Part shown: positions 21,881 to 33,685 of the stretch, in pieces
Layout of the letters: each line of letters begins with the position of its first letter
Position numbering within the stretch: position 1 is the stretch's first letter
Assembly (NCBI GenBank): GCA_037501455.1
Contig: CM074860.1
Location: 23,209,001-23,273,000, forward strand
Direction: 5' to 3'
From: Lantana camara
Taxonomy: Eukaryota; Streptophyta; Magnoliopsida; Lamiales; Verbenaceae
Length of the DNA: 64,000 bases
The notes under the pieces: generated by a model
Database searches by the model: none
What the model saw: the letters and a program-made list of their open reading frames with translations, nothing else
Told to the model about the DNA's origin: nothing
Translations under genes and position numbers: made by a program

Positions 21881-22320
21881 TTCAACCTTGCTTTATTGGC
21901 GAAACAATGTTGTAGAATTATCAAAAACCCTGCATGCTTTTTAGCTCAGATTCTCAAAGCACGTTTATTTTGCTCAAGTGGATTTCAGAAAGGCAAAAAT
22001 TGGGTACAATCCGCCACTCACATGGAGAAGTCTTCTTGTAGTTCAAAGTATCGTTATTGCAGGCTCTAGATGGCGTGTGGAAAAGGGAGAAAAAATAAAT
22101 ATTTGGCATGACCATTGGCTTCCCCGGCAACATTCTTTCAAGTTGATCACTCTCTGCCCCGACGATTCCAGCCTTTTGTTTCTCAAAGACCTAATACATG
22201 TTGATACTCACACTTAGAATTTGGAACTAATCCGTCGTACTTTTCTCCCTCTGGACGTGGAGCTCATTCTTGCACAACCTTTGGATCTCTCTCTAATCAT
22301 GATAAACTGATTTGACATTT
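21881..22320 (+). pseudogene. LINE ORF2 remnant, part 1 (region before the zf-RVT domain)
   Basis: The stretch from 21978 reads KIGYNPPLTWRSLL, then SRWRVEKGEKINIWHDHWLP. Plant L1-type elements carry a very similar N-S-WRS...WRVG-G--I-IW-D-WLP block between the reverse transcriptase and the zf-RVT domain. A frame change near 21970 separates it from the preceding 'LLYWRNNVVELSKTLHAF' part. The element is 5'-truncated, with no RT core seen. The gene is split at 22325 by copia-2 and resumes at 43115. Confidence 0.8.
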
Positions 22321-22325
22321 CAACA

Positions 22326-22671
22326 TGTAATTAAAAGTGGGTCCGACCACATTCTAAAGGATTAGTTTAGGTAACTGATGTGGACCTGTGACAAGCCCAT
22401 AGAATAGAGTTTATGTAACCCTATTCCTATCATATATATACGTAGTTTATCCGTGAGATAAAATACACGACATACACAGCATACTCAGAGAATAGATCTC
22501 TTTTACGTAGTCCATCATCCGGAGACTAAAGATTTGAGGGCGTGGAAACACGGTGACTCTAGTAGCCACCTTCAAGCTTCAAGATTACAGTCGAGGTTAC
22601 AGTGGGCGTAAAGCGACAATCGAATCCGAATTCGCTTCCGCAAAAGGTTAATCCGATTATATGTTCCTACA
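22326..22671 (+). repeat. Copia-2 5' LTR
   Basis: 346 bp with a TATATATAC box near 22433-22441. No palindrome array is present, unlike the long LTRs here. Confidence 0.95.
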
Positions 22672-22672
22672 G

Positions 22673-22685
22673 TGGTATCAGAGCC
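22673..22685 (+). other. Copia-2 primer-binding site
   Basis: TGGTATCAGAGCC starts two bases after the LTR, complementary to initiator methionine tRNA. Confidence 0.92.
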
Positions 22686-24645
22686 TAAATTGCTCGTTTT
22701 ATGTCTCTGTTACCAATACTGTAATTCAACGAAATTATGTGTTAATTTGCTTATGAGATAATATTCAGATTATGTGTTAATCTACCTAAAATCAATATTT
22801 TTTTTTTATCTCATGCCCAATTCGTAAATTGATTTTTATATGAAATCTCATGAGATTATGATATTATTGTTCTACTGATTTACGGAGAATATTGTCATCT
22901 TAATTATTTGTTAATTGCTATGCGAGCAGATGAGAATATTATCATCTTAATTATTTGTTCATTGCTATGCGAGCAGATCATGAGATTTGAGATTATATGC
23001 ATCTACTTAGATTAATTTTGTTTTAATTATCTTGTTCGATAATTATTTGTTAATTATCTATGTTTCCACTGAGCATGCGTTAATATGAGATTATGTCTGC
23101 AAATCTGATGATTATTTGTTAATTATGCCTTCGTGGTTCTGCAAATTTATGGAGCATGCTTTTATATTAATTAAAAGTTAATTAATACTATGTTAATTAT
23201 TCAGCATGTTTAGTATCAATTATTAGTTAATTGTTCTTTAACTCCGATTAAAAATCGAAGATCCTAGTTTAGCATTTTTCCCTTACCGCCGCCGTCGCCG
23301 CTTCTGTAGCGGTGGAGTCCTACCACCGCCGCCTATGTGGCTGCAGTCTCCGGCTACACCGCCTCAGTGGCGGTGGATCTCGGCCAACAACCACCTCGCG
23401 GCAACGACACCACCCCACTACTTAGATAATATAAGAAAGGAGGGAGGAAGGAGATGACGAAACTCTAAATCTCCGCCGCTGCCTCTGGGGCGGTGAATCC
23501 GACCTCCATCGCGGCCACCGGCGAAGTTCTGTACCGAACAGAGAAGCTACGACAGATGACCGACATGGTGGAACTGGCGGCGTCGCTACGGGAGGACAGC
23601 TATGTGAGCAAAGGCAGAGGCGAGATGCGGCGGAGCTTTGCTCGTTGGCGACGGACTAAGACGGGACGCGATGGAGGGGTCGAAGTTGGGTTCGGATCTG
23701 AAGCCTTCTATGGCGTAACCTTCTGGAGAAAGCCGAAAATGGCGTGAAGTTGCTGAAGTGGGCGGCGGGAGTGGGGAACTTTGCACTTTAGGTTTAGATT
23801 CATCCGTTGAATGAGTGGGCTTATTTGGATATTATATTATTAAGTATAATATTAAATGGGTTTTTAGTGTAATTGGGCATAGGTTTTTTAAATTTGTTTT
23901 AATCTGACCTAAAGCTTTCTTGTTGGGCTCATTATATTATTTAGTATAATATATGGTGGGCCTTTGGAAAATAGAGTCCTTCTTGGTATAATGGGTTTAT
24001 GTTAATTGAGTATTAACATTTAATGGCCTGACTCTTGAATTTCCTAATTGAACGAAGTTTTAGGCCCTTTTTTAATTAATATAAATGTGTTTTATATGTA
24101 AGTCCACAAGAATTAATATTATATAAATGTGTTTTGTATATAAGAAAGCCCATATGAATATGTATAAAAGTGTTATATATATATTTAAGCCCATTTGGAT
24201 TATCATATACATATGTTTTATGTAACGGTATGTCCAATCAAACTAATTGATATAAATACGTTTTATATAATTATATAATCTGTTTATATAATAATTTTAG
24301 TAAATTAGTTTTACTAAATTAAATTAGTTTTGTTTAAGCCCAACCGAATTGTTATATAAAATACGTTTTATATAACACTAAGTCCTAATGAATTAATTTA
24401 TATAAATATGTTTTATATAATATTATATAATCTGTTTATATAATATTTTTAGTAAATTAGTTTTACTAAATTAAATTAGTTCACTAATGTAAATTTGTTT
24501 TACATTATTTTCGAAAATCATTTGTTGATTATAATTTTTCTTTGTGAAAATTTAACAAGAATTATGTTAATTTGTTCAACAATAAATTTTATGAATTCGT
24601 TTCATTTGGACATATGATAATTAAATTATTTGAAAATCTGAAATC
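22686..24645 (+). other. Copia-2 leader with GC-rich hairpins and an AT-rich palindromic tandem repeat
   Basis: No supported gene. At 23288-23500 lies a GC-rich run with repeated GCGGTGGA words and hairpins such as ACCGCC (23358-23363) with GGCGGT (23369-23374). The open frames there are short and composition-driven. At 24079-24480 the sequence turns AT-rich and repetitive (listed separately). The leader is interrupted at 24650 by the Tat element. Confidence 0.6.
24079..24480. repeat. Degenerate tandem repeat of ATATAAA-NNNN-TTTTATAT palindromes
   Basis: About seven copies of a ~45-bp unit containing ATATAAATACGTTTTATAT or close variants, often followed by AAGCCCA or TAAGTCC. Two copies are extended by a shared ~80-bp block (24251-24329 and 24401-24480) containing TTAGTAAATTAGTTTTACTAA. 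Confidence 0.7.
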
Positions 24646-24650
24646 ATATT

Positions 24651-25510
24651 TGATGAGACCTAAAATCACGCTCGAACCAGAGCCATCCACGTGTCAGCAC
24701 ATCGCTGGCTAAGGCCAAGACGCTCGCATTGATGGGCTCGTGAGCCTTCCCAGCCCACTCATTTGCCAGCTAATATAAACCGTCAAGCCTCGGACGACAA
24801 TTCAGGTAAAGGGCCAGAACCGACGAGTTTGACGCTCGCATTTCGGCCCTCAGGGTTACCCTTCTCAGGGAAGCACCCACATGGGGGGCCCCATTAATGA
24901 TGCTCGGGATTTTGGCGCTCAAGGGTCATCTATCATGGGGAGCCCATCTGTGGATTGTTCGAGCGTCACCAATGCTCGGGAGTGACCCTACTTCTCATGC
25001 GACGGATCCTAGCCTTCACAAGCGGGTTTTGGTCCATCATCCCGCGCGACCCTCGCCAACAACCTCTGACACAAAGGTAGTGCGCACCATTGTACCTGAC
25101 ACGCCGCCTCCTTTGCAGAAACGTCACTCTCACACCCTCACAGGCTGCCACGTGTTAGGGCAACACAGGTTTGGGACCACACGGTCAATTTACCCATTTA
25201 CCCTCGCCCCTAACATATAAATAAGGGGAGAACACATGCATTCTGCCCCAAGTCATCTTCTTCACTAAATACCACACAACCGAACTGGGCATCATCTTTC
25301 CTCTGCGTCTTCATCTTCTCAAAAGTCTCATATACTCCACCATTTTCTGCACCTTTGCTGCACGATTTCTTGGTGTTATCCTAGCTGGAAGAACCCATGC
25401 TAATTGGAAACCCAGTTCCTGAGGCTCCTACGCCTGTGATGGTCTTCCCTCCTACATACAAATTCTAAAGTGATTGGTCTCTAAATCCTTCACAAGTTTC
25501 TGCACCATCA
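24651..25510 (+). repeat. Tat 5' LTR
   Basis: 860 bp, TGATGAGACC...CACCATCA, with TATAAATA at 25216-25223. No palindrome array seen. Confidence 0.95.
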
Positions 25511-25515
25511 TTTTT

Positions 25516-25534
25516 TGCACCGTCTGTGGGAAAT
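25516..25534 (+). other. Tat primer-binding site
   Basis: TGCACCGTCTGTGGGAAATC a few bases after the LTR, matching the PBS of the 3159-3180 fragment. Confidence 0.75.
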
Positions 25535-25609
25535 CCATCATCACCGTCTTCATCATCATCTTTTTCTTCCCTAAAAGCTAGTTGAAAAGTGACACCAGCG
25601 ACTCTCAGC

Positions 25610-28600
25610 ATGGTGACGGCGACAAGGTCAGGAGCGGTAGGAAGTAAAGGTGCTCGTTCCCCTGTCAACGAAGAGAATACAGGGAACGAGACCGCCGCTG
25701 TCGGTACGCCGCCTCCACTCACCGGAAATACTGAGGTCGCCGCTGCAACTCTCCCCCCCAGAGGAAACGAAGCAGGAGGATCTGGCTCGAATCCTCCTTC
25801 CCCAACCTTCACCCAAAACGTTCAAACCTCTCATCACGGCATGTACTCCATGGCCATGCCCCCGCCGGGATACGTCCATATGCAACCGGGAATGATGCCC
25901 GGAATGGTGCCCATGGTCCAGCCATATCCAGTGGGCACACTAAATCTCCCACTGTCACTACCAAGAGAAATACAAGGGGTGGAAATGCCCCAGGTAACAA
26001 CCCAGCAGCTCCAGGCTCTTTACGCACAGTGTGAAGGGCAGGCGGTACAGAACGCCTGGGAGCACTTCACTGCCGCCTATTTCCCCTCTTTGGCAGGAGC
26101 TCGAGCGGCTCCGCCCTTAGGTGGGCTCCCTGCACATCCCTTGACGATGGCCCAAAATGCGTTAAGGGCCCAGCAACCTCACCCTCCCCCGCTTCAAGAA
26201 AATGAGGCCGCTCCGAGGGTCCAGCAAGGGCAGCAGCCAGCGGGAAACGAGAGAGCCCCTCAAAATGAAGGGGCTGGAAACAACGACGAGGTCCAGTCGA
26301 GGGCCACAGAGAGGGCAAACAGCAGAAATGTCGGTGACCCTCAGCTTGCAGCAGTACAAGACCAAATTCGAGGGCTCCAGAACGTGGTGGAGCAGCTCTC
26401 TCGAGCACGGTCTCACGCCTCCCGCGATGGGGGCGAGAGGTCCAAGGCCAGAGACGCTCGCCGACCACGTAGCCCCATTTCCCGGCACAGGAGGGAAGCC
26501 AGCTACGAGGATCCCGACGACCGGGATTATAGGATCATGACTGGCGACTCGTCCCTCATTGAGGAGGTACTGATGACTCGCGCAGGGAAGGGCAAAATCC
26601 CCTCGTCTGTCAATAGGTACGATGGAACCACTGATCATCCAGCCGAGCACCTGGATCACTTTGTACATTTGATGCATTTATATGATCACCCCAACAACTA
26701 TTGGGCCAAAGTGTTCGGCTCAAGACTGGTACAAAAAACTCCCCCCGCGCTCGATTCGGGGGTATTATGACTTAACAGATGCCTTCGTCAGCTACTTCAA
26801 CTCCTTAAAAGCACCGGCCCCAGCCGCAACAGCCCTGTACAGCTTGGTCCAGGGGCCGAATGAGACCCTTCGGTCTTTCATGGGAAGGTTCAACAAGGAG
26901 ATCTTGTTAGTGGAGAAGCCCTCGATGGATTTCTTGAGGCATGTTCTTTCCGGAGCTATAAACATGAAGCACTACGTCAGCAAAGAATTTGTGGAAGAAG
27001 TGGCCAAGAAAAAGCCCCGCTCGTTGATGGAAATAAGGGACATCGCTGACTCATTTTTCACCCTCGAAGATATGTACCTTGCGAGGGATCAAAAAATGGC
27101 GAACGCCCCTCGCACCAACAGATCCTTTGAGGACAGAGGAGATTCAACCAGAGGCCGCCGCCGCAGCCCTATCCCTGCTCGCCGGAACTCTCCCCCTCGG
27201 AAATTCGAGCGAGTCCCTCTCAACCGCCCTATAGCTGAAGTGTATGCTATGGCGGACAAAAAGCTATTCAAAAGGCCGTCGAAGCTAAGGGAAACCGAGG
27301 CCCAGAAGCGCTCGGGAAAATATTGCGCTTTCCACAAGCAGAAAGGGCATGATACCAACGAGTGTCGCCAACTTGAGAGTGAGATTCAGAGGCTTATTGC
27401 CGGAGGGCACCTCAAGGAGTTTCGTGAAAGTGCTAGAAAGATATGACGAACACTGTGCTGAACGAGCTCGTATTAGAGGGAGAAGTCGTTCGCGCTCACG
27501 CAGCCCCCATCACCGTCACACCGAGCCCAGTGACCGTGGGAGATGGAAGGCATCGGACGTGGAAAACCAGCCCTTCGCGGTTATTCACATGATTGCCGGC
27601 GGACCCTCGGGGGGTGATTCCAACGCTTCCCGACGTCGCTACATTCGGAGTTATGACCAAAGATCTTCTCAGTCCCACCCGGTGCTCTCTGTTGATAAGT
27701 TGTCACGCTCGGAGAAGGATGAGAGCGTAGGTTTTACAAAGAAAGACTTAGAGCACATTGTAACACCCCATGGGGTCGGTGAAACCTCTGACTGCCCCAT
27801 GGTGGTTAGCTTAGACGTTCACAATCATGTTGTAAAGAGGGTCTTGATTGATAGTGGAAGCTCCGTAAATGTTTTGCCTTACTCCACGTTCCAGAAGATG
27901 AACATCACAAACATCCCGCTCGAACCTCTTAGAACAGCCCTTGTCGGCTTTGGGGGTTCCGAGATCGTCCCTCGCGGATAAATTCGCTTGGCCACCTCTT
28001 TCGGTCGCGCCCCACAGCGAAAGACTTTAAATGTTCTTTATGTGGTGGTCGAAGTGGACCTACCATACAACATCATCATTGGGCGCCCAACCCTCGTCGA
28101 CTTCAAAGCGGTAATTTCCACCTATCATCAAAAAGTCAAGTTTCCCACTCCCGAGGGAACTGGAGAAGTATTGTGCAATGTAAAGGAAGCTTGGGAATGC
28201 TACGTACTTTCCCTTCGAAGCCACAAGCCCAAACAACCCACCCAGGCGGGCTCCACCAAAAAGTCCGTTGACTTCCCCAAGCTGGATGAAGATGGCCCCG
28301 AGCGCAAGAGGGTAGGGATGTAAACGAACCGAGCCGAGCCGAACCCTCCCCTTTTTTTAAGGTTCGAGTTCGAATTCGTTACTATTTTCAATAACCCGAA
28401 CTCGAACTCGAGCCTGACGAACCTCAGAAAAATAGGTTCGAGTTCGGTTCGAATCAGGGTTCGTGTTCGGTTCGTCTCGAGTTCGGTTGGCAGGTTCGAC
28501 GGATCTAGATCCAAAAATTGAAAAGCCAAAAAAAAAAAATAGAGAGAGAAGCTGGCACGCGGAGAACGGTGGTGGTACGGCGAGCAAGTGGAGTTTCAGT

Positions 28601-31600
28601 GGGGTTGCTAGCCGGCGGAGTTGGTTATCGGCGAGAGATCTGAGATCTGGGTTGGTGGTGAATGGCGAGCAGGCGCTGTGGCGGTGGCGTTGTAGAAATG
28701 AGAAGAAAACCACTGTAAAAATCAAGATAAGGGAGAAAGAGAATATGGTGGTGGATGGCCTTCGGCGGTGTCGGAGGGCGGCCGGTGGGTGGCTTTGGAT
28801 GGTGTCGGCGGTGGGCTGTAGGACTTGAAGGACTGCAATTTTCAGAGAGAAGATGATGGGCGGCTAGGGTCCTGAGAGAGGCGATTGAGTTTTAAGAATG
28901 GGACAATTAGTTTCAATATAAAAATATATATGAGATATAATATATTATATATTATAATTTAAAAAATATATAATATATTAAATAATCAATAATATATATA
29001 ATAAATTTTTTATTTTTTATTTAAATATTAGGGTTCGTGAGCCGGCTCGCGAACCCAATTTTTAGAAGGAATAGGTTCGAGTTCGGTTCGTGGAGATCAC
29101 GAATCGAGCCAGGGTTCGGTTCGAGTTCGATTACCTCGAATTCAAACCCGAATCTTTATTGATTCGGCTCGTTAGGTTCGCGAACGGGCTCGTCTCGTTT
29201 ACATCCCTACAAGAGGGCCAAGCTCTATAAGAAGAAGAATAAGAAGAAAGCCACGGACAAACCCGAGGGTGCTGGAAACTCACCCCTTGGAGAGGTTGGG
29301 GCTTCCTCCTCGGAGGACGAGGACCCTACACCCTCGGGAGGTACCAACGAGAGGGTCACAGGAAAGAAACTGGCGCTCGAACTGCCGAGTCCTGAGATAA
29401 GAGTGGAACCTACAGAAAACTTCCTGACCATCGAATTGGAGCCGGGGAATCCAGATAAGACCACGCAAATAGGTTCCAGCCTCGACGGTCCCTCTCAGAT
29501 TATGATGATCGAATTTTTGCGGGAAAATATTGATGTCTTTGCTTGGAAGGCTTCCGACCTCACCGGTATAGATCCGAGCGTTATTGTCCACCGGCTGAAC
29601 GTGGATCCAACCTTCAAACCTATAAAGCAGAAAAAGAGGGATGTCCATGGATTCCGGAAGCAGGTCATAGAAGAAGAAGTCAATAAACTGCTTGACGCTC
29701 AGTACATAGAAGAAATTTTATATCCCGAATGGCTTTGCAATGTGGTGCTCGTTCCTAAGAGCGCCAACAAGTGGCGTATGTGCAACGACTTCACGGACCT
29801 TAACAAGGCATGTCCCAATGATCCGTACCCTCTGCCTAGAATCGATCAGTTGGTAGATTCGACCGCCGGATGTGAACTTATGAGCATGATGGATGCTTTC
29901 CAAGGATATTATCAGATATTTATGGCTCTTGAGGATCGTCCCAAAACTGCGTTCGTAGTCCATATGGGTGTCTATTGCTTCAAGGTCATGCCCTTTGGGC
30001 TCAAAAATGCAGGAGCGACATATCAACGCCTCGTCAACAGAATGTTCGAGTGTGAGATCGGAAAGTCCATGGAAGTATATGTGGATGACATGATCGTCAA
30101 AAGCGAACGCCAGCATTCCCATCTAGGAGACCTCAAACGAGCGTTCAATATCCTGCGGCGTTATGGTATGAAACTGAACCCTTCCAAATGTACGTTTGGC
30201 GTACGAGGCGGCAAGTTTCTAGGGTACATGGTCAGTCAACGCGGCATAGAAGCGAATCCAGAGAAAATTAAGGCAATTCTGGACATACCCTCCCCTCGCA
30301 ATTTGAGAGAGGTCCAAGTGCTTGTGGGTAAGATCATTTCATTAAACCGGTTCATCTCCCGCTCGGCGGATAGGAATCTGCCCTTCTTTATAATTCTGCG
30401 TAACGCTCGCAACTTTACCTAGGACGAGGACTGCGAAAAGGCCCTGCAGGACATGAAACAGTACCTTTCGAGCGCGCCCTTGCTGACCAAGCCTAACCCA
30501 GGAGAGAACTTGTTTGTTTATCTTTCGGTCTCCTTGGAAGCTACTAGCGCCGTTCTCGCGGCGATCCGCGAGCGTAAGCATATGCCGGTATATTATCTGA
30601 GCAAAACTCTACAGGGAGCGGAGAAAAGATACATGGAAATAGAAAAGTTTGTATTCGCGCTCGTTAACGCCTCTCGGAGATTAAGGCCATATTTTCAAGC
30701 ACATTCTATCGTGGTGCTCACAGATCAGCCCCTCAAACAAGTGCTCGCAAAGCCAGACGTCTCAGGGAGATTGATTAAATGGTCAATTGAGCTCAGTCAA
30801 TTCGACATCACCTTTGAGCCTCGTACCGCGATACAAGCTCAGGCTGTAGCCGACCTATTGGTGGAACGTTTCAACCTAGGTACCGAGCCCTCGGAGGAAG
30901 ATGGTCTATGGCTGCTACACACAGATGGCTCCTCGACCTCGCAAGGGGGGGTGGGGAGCCGGGGTGACCCTCAGGGAACCTCTTGGAGCTGAAGTTGACT
31001 ACGCCATCAAGTTGGCGTTCCAAGTCACTAACAACGAGGCAGAGTATGAAGCCCTCATTCAGGGGCTCAGAATCGCGCTTCAAAATGGCGCCACTCGGGT
31101 TACCGCATATGTGGACTCGCAGTTGATCGCGAGTCAAATCGACGGTTCTTATGAGGCTCGAGAAGCCACTATGGTGCAGTATCTGGCGAGCGCTAAGGAG
31201 GTGATAGCCAAGTTCAAGGAATTCCACCTTTTACAAATCCCGAGGGCAGAAAACGAACATGCTGACGCTCTTTCGAAATTTGCGTCCGCCCTGGACGGCC
31301 GCAGCGAACGCTCTGTTACATTTCTGAGAACAGAGGAACCGCTGATAAGTAAAAGCGAACCTTCGAAAGAAGTGCACATGATTGACCCCTCCGAGCCTTG
31401 TTGGCTTGACGAAATTGTCAGATTCCTCCGGGATGGAACCAGCCCGAGCGACAAAGTTGAGGCTCGGAAGATCAAGGGCAAGGCCCCTCGTTTCTCATTG
31501 GATGCCGAGGGTCGATTATTCAAGCGATCCTTCCTGGGCCCACCGCTGAGATGTTTGAGACCCTCGCAGGCTAAAGAAGTTTTAGAGCATGTGCACAGTG

Positions 31601-32631
31601 GAAGTTGTGGGAACCACTCAGGCGGGCGAATCTTGGCAAAGAAAATCTTAAGGAGTGGGTTCTATTGGCCCTCGGTATTGCAAGATGCCATTAGATATTC
31701 CAAGAAATGTCCCAAGTGCCAGTTCCATTCCAACACTCCTCAGTTACCGGCAGCTCAAATGATTCCTATTGATGTTTCATGGCCTTTTGATCAGCGGGGC
31801 ATTGATATCGTGGGACCTCTCCCAATGGCGGTCGGGCAGAAGAAGTTCGTAATACTTGCTGTGGATTATTTCACTAAGTGGGCTGAGGCAGAAGCGGTCG
31901 CTAAGATAACGTTCAAGGTTGTGAGGGATTTCATTTGGAAAAATATCATCTGCAGATACGGCATCCCGAGGGTGCTCATCTCAGATAACGGTTCCCAGTT
32001 TATCGCTGCTGACACACGGGATTGGTGCTATGAACTAGGGATCGAACAACGATTCACTTCCGTGGGTCATCCTCAAGCTAATGGTCAAGCTGAAGTGACC
32101 AACCGAACCATACTCCAGCATCTGAAAACGATGCTCGAGAGTAAAAAGGGAGAATGGGCTGAAGAACTTCAGGGAGCTCTGTGGGTGTACCGTACTACTC
32201 CGCGAGCGGCAACGGGGGAAACCCCTTATTCCCTCGTGTACGGCTCCGAGGCTATGATACCTGCGGAAATTGCTCAAGAATCCGCACGCGTTGCCTATTT
32301 CGAGCCTACTGCCAACGAATCCAATCGATAGTTCGAGTTAGATTTGTTGGACGAAAGAAGGAATGTTGCATGGGCACGTATCCACAAATACAAAGCGACC
32401 GTAGCCCGCCAATACAACAAACGTGTTAGAGAAAGGACTTTCCAACTGGGGGACTTGGTCCTCAAAAAAGTTGAAGTCTCCAAACATGTAGGTAAGTTGG
32501 ACCCTAATTGGGAAGGCCCCTTCAAAATCATCCAGGTACGAGCAAACAATACCTACCTATTGGAAACTTTGCAAGGCGAGCGGCTCCCTAGGCCATGGAA
32601 TGCATGTAACCTTAGAAGGTTCTACGTATAA
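25610..32631 (+). pseudogene. Tat gag-pol polyprotein, disabled and split by a hAT element
   Basis: ATG 25610 (AGCATGGTG) is preferred over an in-frame GTG at 25589. Gag core motif AQDWYKKLPP lies near 26720, with a basic/zinc-knuckle region SGKYCAFHK...C at ~27320. The protease has VLIDSGSSVNVLP (27840), reverse transcriptase YVDD (30078-30089). A first RNase H (30480-30870) is followed by an archaeal-type RNase H with TDGSST and NNEAEYEAL (30905-31230). The integrase has an H-H-C-C finger (31590-31730) and catalytic D, D, E in GIDIVGPLP, ISDNGSQF and QANGQAE. Lesions: frame changes near 26700-26760 and 27430, TAA at 27979, the hAT insertion, TAG at 30420, a frame change in the G-run near 30947, and TAG at 32329. 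Confidence 0.95.
28313..29209. mobile_element. Non-autonomous hAT-type element, 897 bp, TSD CAAGAGGG
   Basis: Terminal inverted repeats TAGGGATGTAAACGA... at both ends. The perfect 8-bp duplication CAAGAGGG lies at 28305-28312 and 29210-29217. An 8-bp duplication with a (C/T)AGGGATG end is typical of Ac-like hAT elements. The subterminal regions are full of GGTTCG/CGAACC and GAGCC words, with an AT-rich middle and no transposase. It sits in the Tat pol frame between protease and RT; the 905 bp added change the frame as observed. The same kind of element disrupts the GNAT gene at 47770. Confidence 0.93.
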
Positions 32632-33685
32632 ACATCATCTTCTTTGTAAATTGCCCGTCTGCGGCATTGAGTGCTTCCCTTCGACGGAAAGCGTGTTGTA
32701 ATAATTTCCAAAAATGCATCCATATAACAGTAAGTATTTAATTCTTTGTTCTTATTATTTACTTGCTTTCCTATTTGATCTAATGATTCGAGCGACGAGA
32801 GGCCTACTCCGTGTCGAGCATCCTCCACGTCGAAAAGCCTACGCGATACTTCAATCGTTCCAAAGCTACACTGTCCAGGTGTTGATAACCATCCACCTAG
32901 AACAGTTTGAGTGATTTGTAGGAATAAATCCTAAAAATGAGCGTGTCGAACAACGGGGAGCACAATGCTCAACTTACGCCAGCTGAGTGTTCGCCACTCC
33001 AGCTCGTGCTCGTAAGAACCCCAATGACCCTCAACTTATTGAGTAAAAACACACTCATAAAATAATGGATTTTAACTCAATCCCTTCATGTGCTCCTCGA
33101 AATAACGCTAACCCCACGGTTACGCTCGCTTTGATCCCATACTTAGCAAATCCTACTGATGATTTCTAAAGTATCTACAACCTAATGGAGCGTTCAAGAC
33201 GAGGGTGCACATTATGGGGCCAATACTTAGGCGGATCCCCAGAGATTTCCTAAGTTCAAATTCGAGCCCCATTACAGAAACGGCCAGGGAAACATCCTCG
33301 CGTTCATGTCTACGCCCCTCAAATCTCTGGACGTAGCCAAACTTTACACTGGTGGTGCGTTATGGCGGATGCCGGGGTACTCCTAAAGAAAACACCCTCT
33401 CGCGCACAAACAACACTCATCGCAAGCGTTCATACAAAAAGACCAGTTCATACAGGGAAAAACGACGAGCGCAATGGAATAACATCATTCATCATCTAAA
33501 AGTAAATGAGAAAACATTCAGACATTCGAGCATTTAAAAAGAAGTTCAAATATATCAGAAGGCGGCATAAGGGATCCAAAGTATTCAGGAAATAATTGAA
33601 GGATTAAGCACAGGTGTAAAATTGTTCATAAATGGAAAGAGGAATTCAAACTGACAAGGGCAAGAGATTAGTAGCCACGGGAGCT
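32632..33685. other. Non-coding spacer of the Tat element
   Basis: About 1 kb between the pol stop and the convergent stop codon of the antisense gene. No frame or motif could be supported. It should contain the 3' UTR and poly(A) signals of the antisense gene, on the minus strand. Confidence 0.5.

Noticed and set aside
23493..23786. Open frames on both strands in the copia-2 leader
   Set aside because: They arise from the GC-rich GGCGG/CCGCC repeats; no domain and no support from codon pattern.
28357..28828. 100-120 codon frames inside the 28313-29209 hAT element
   Set aside because: They run through GGTTCG/GAGCC subterminal repeats; no transposase motif seen.
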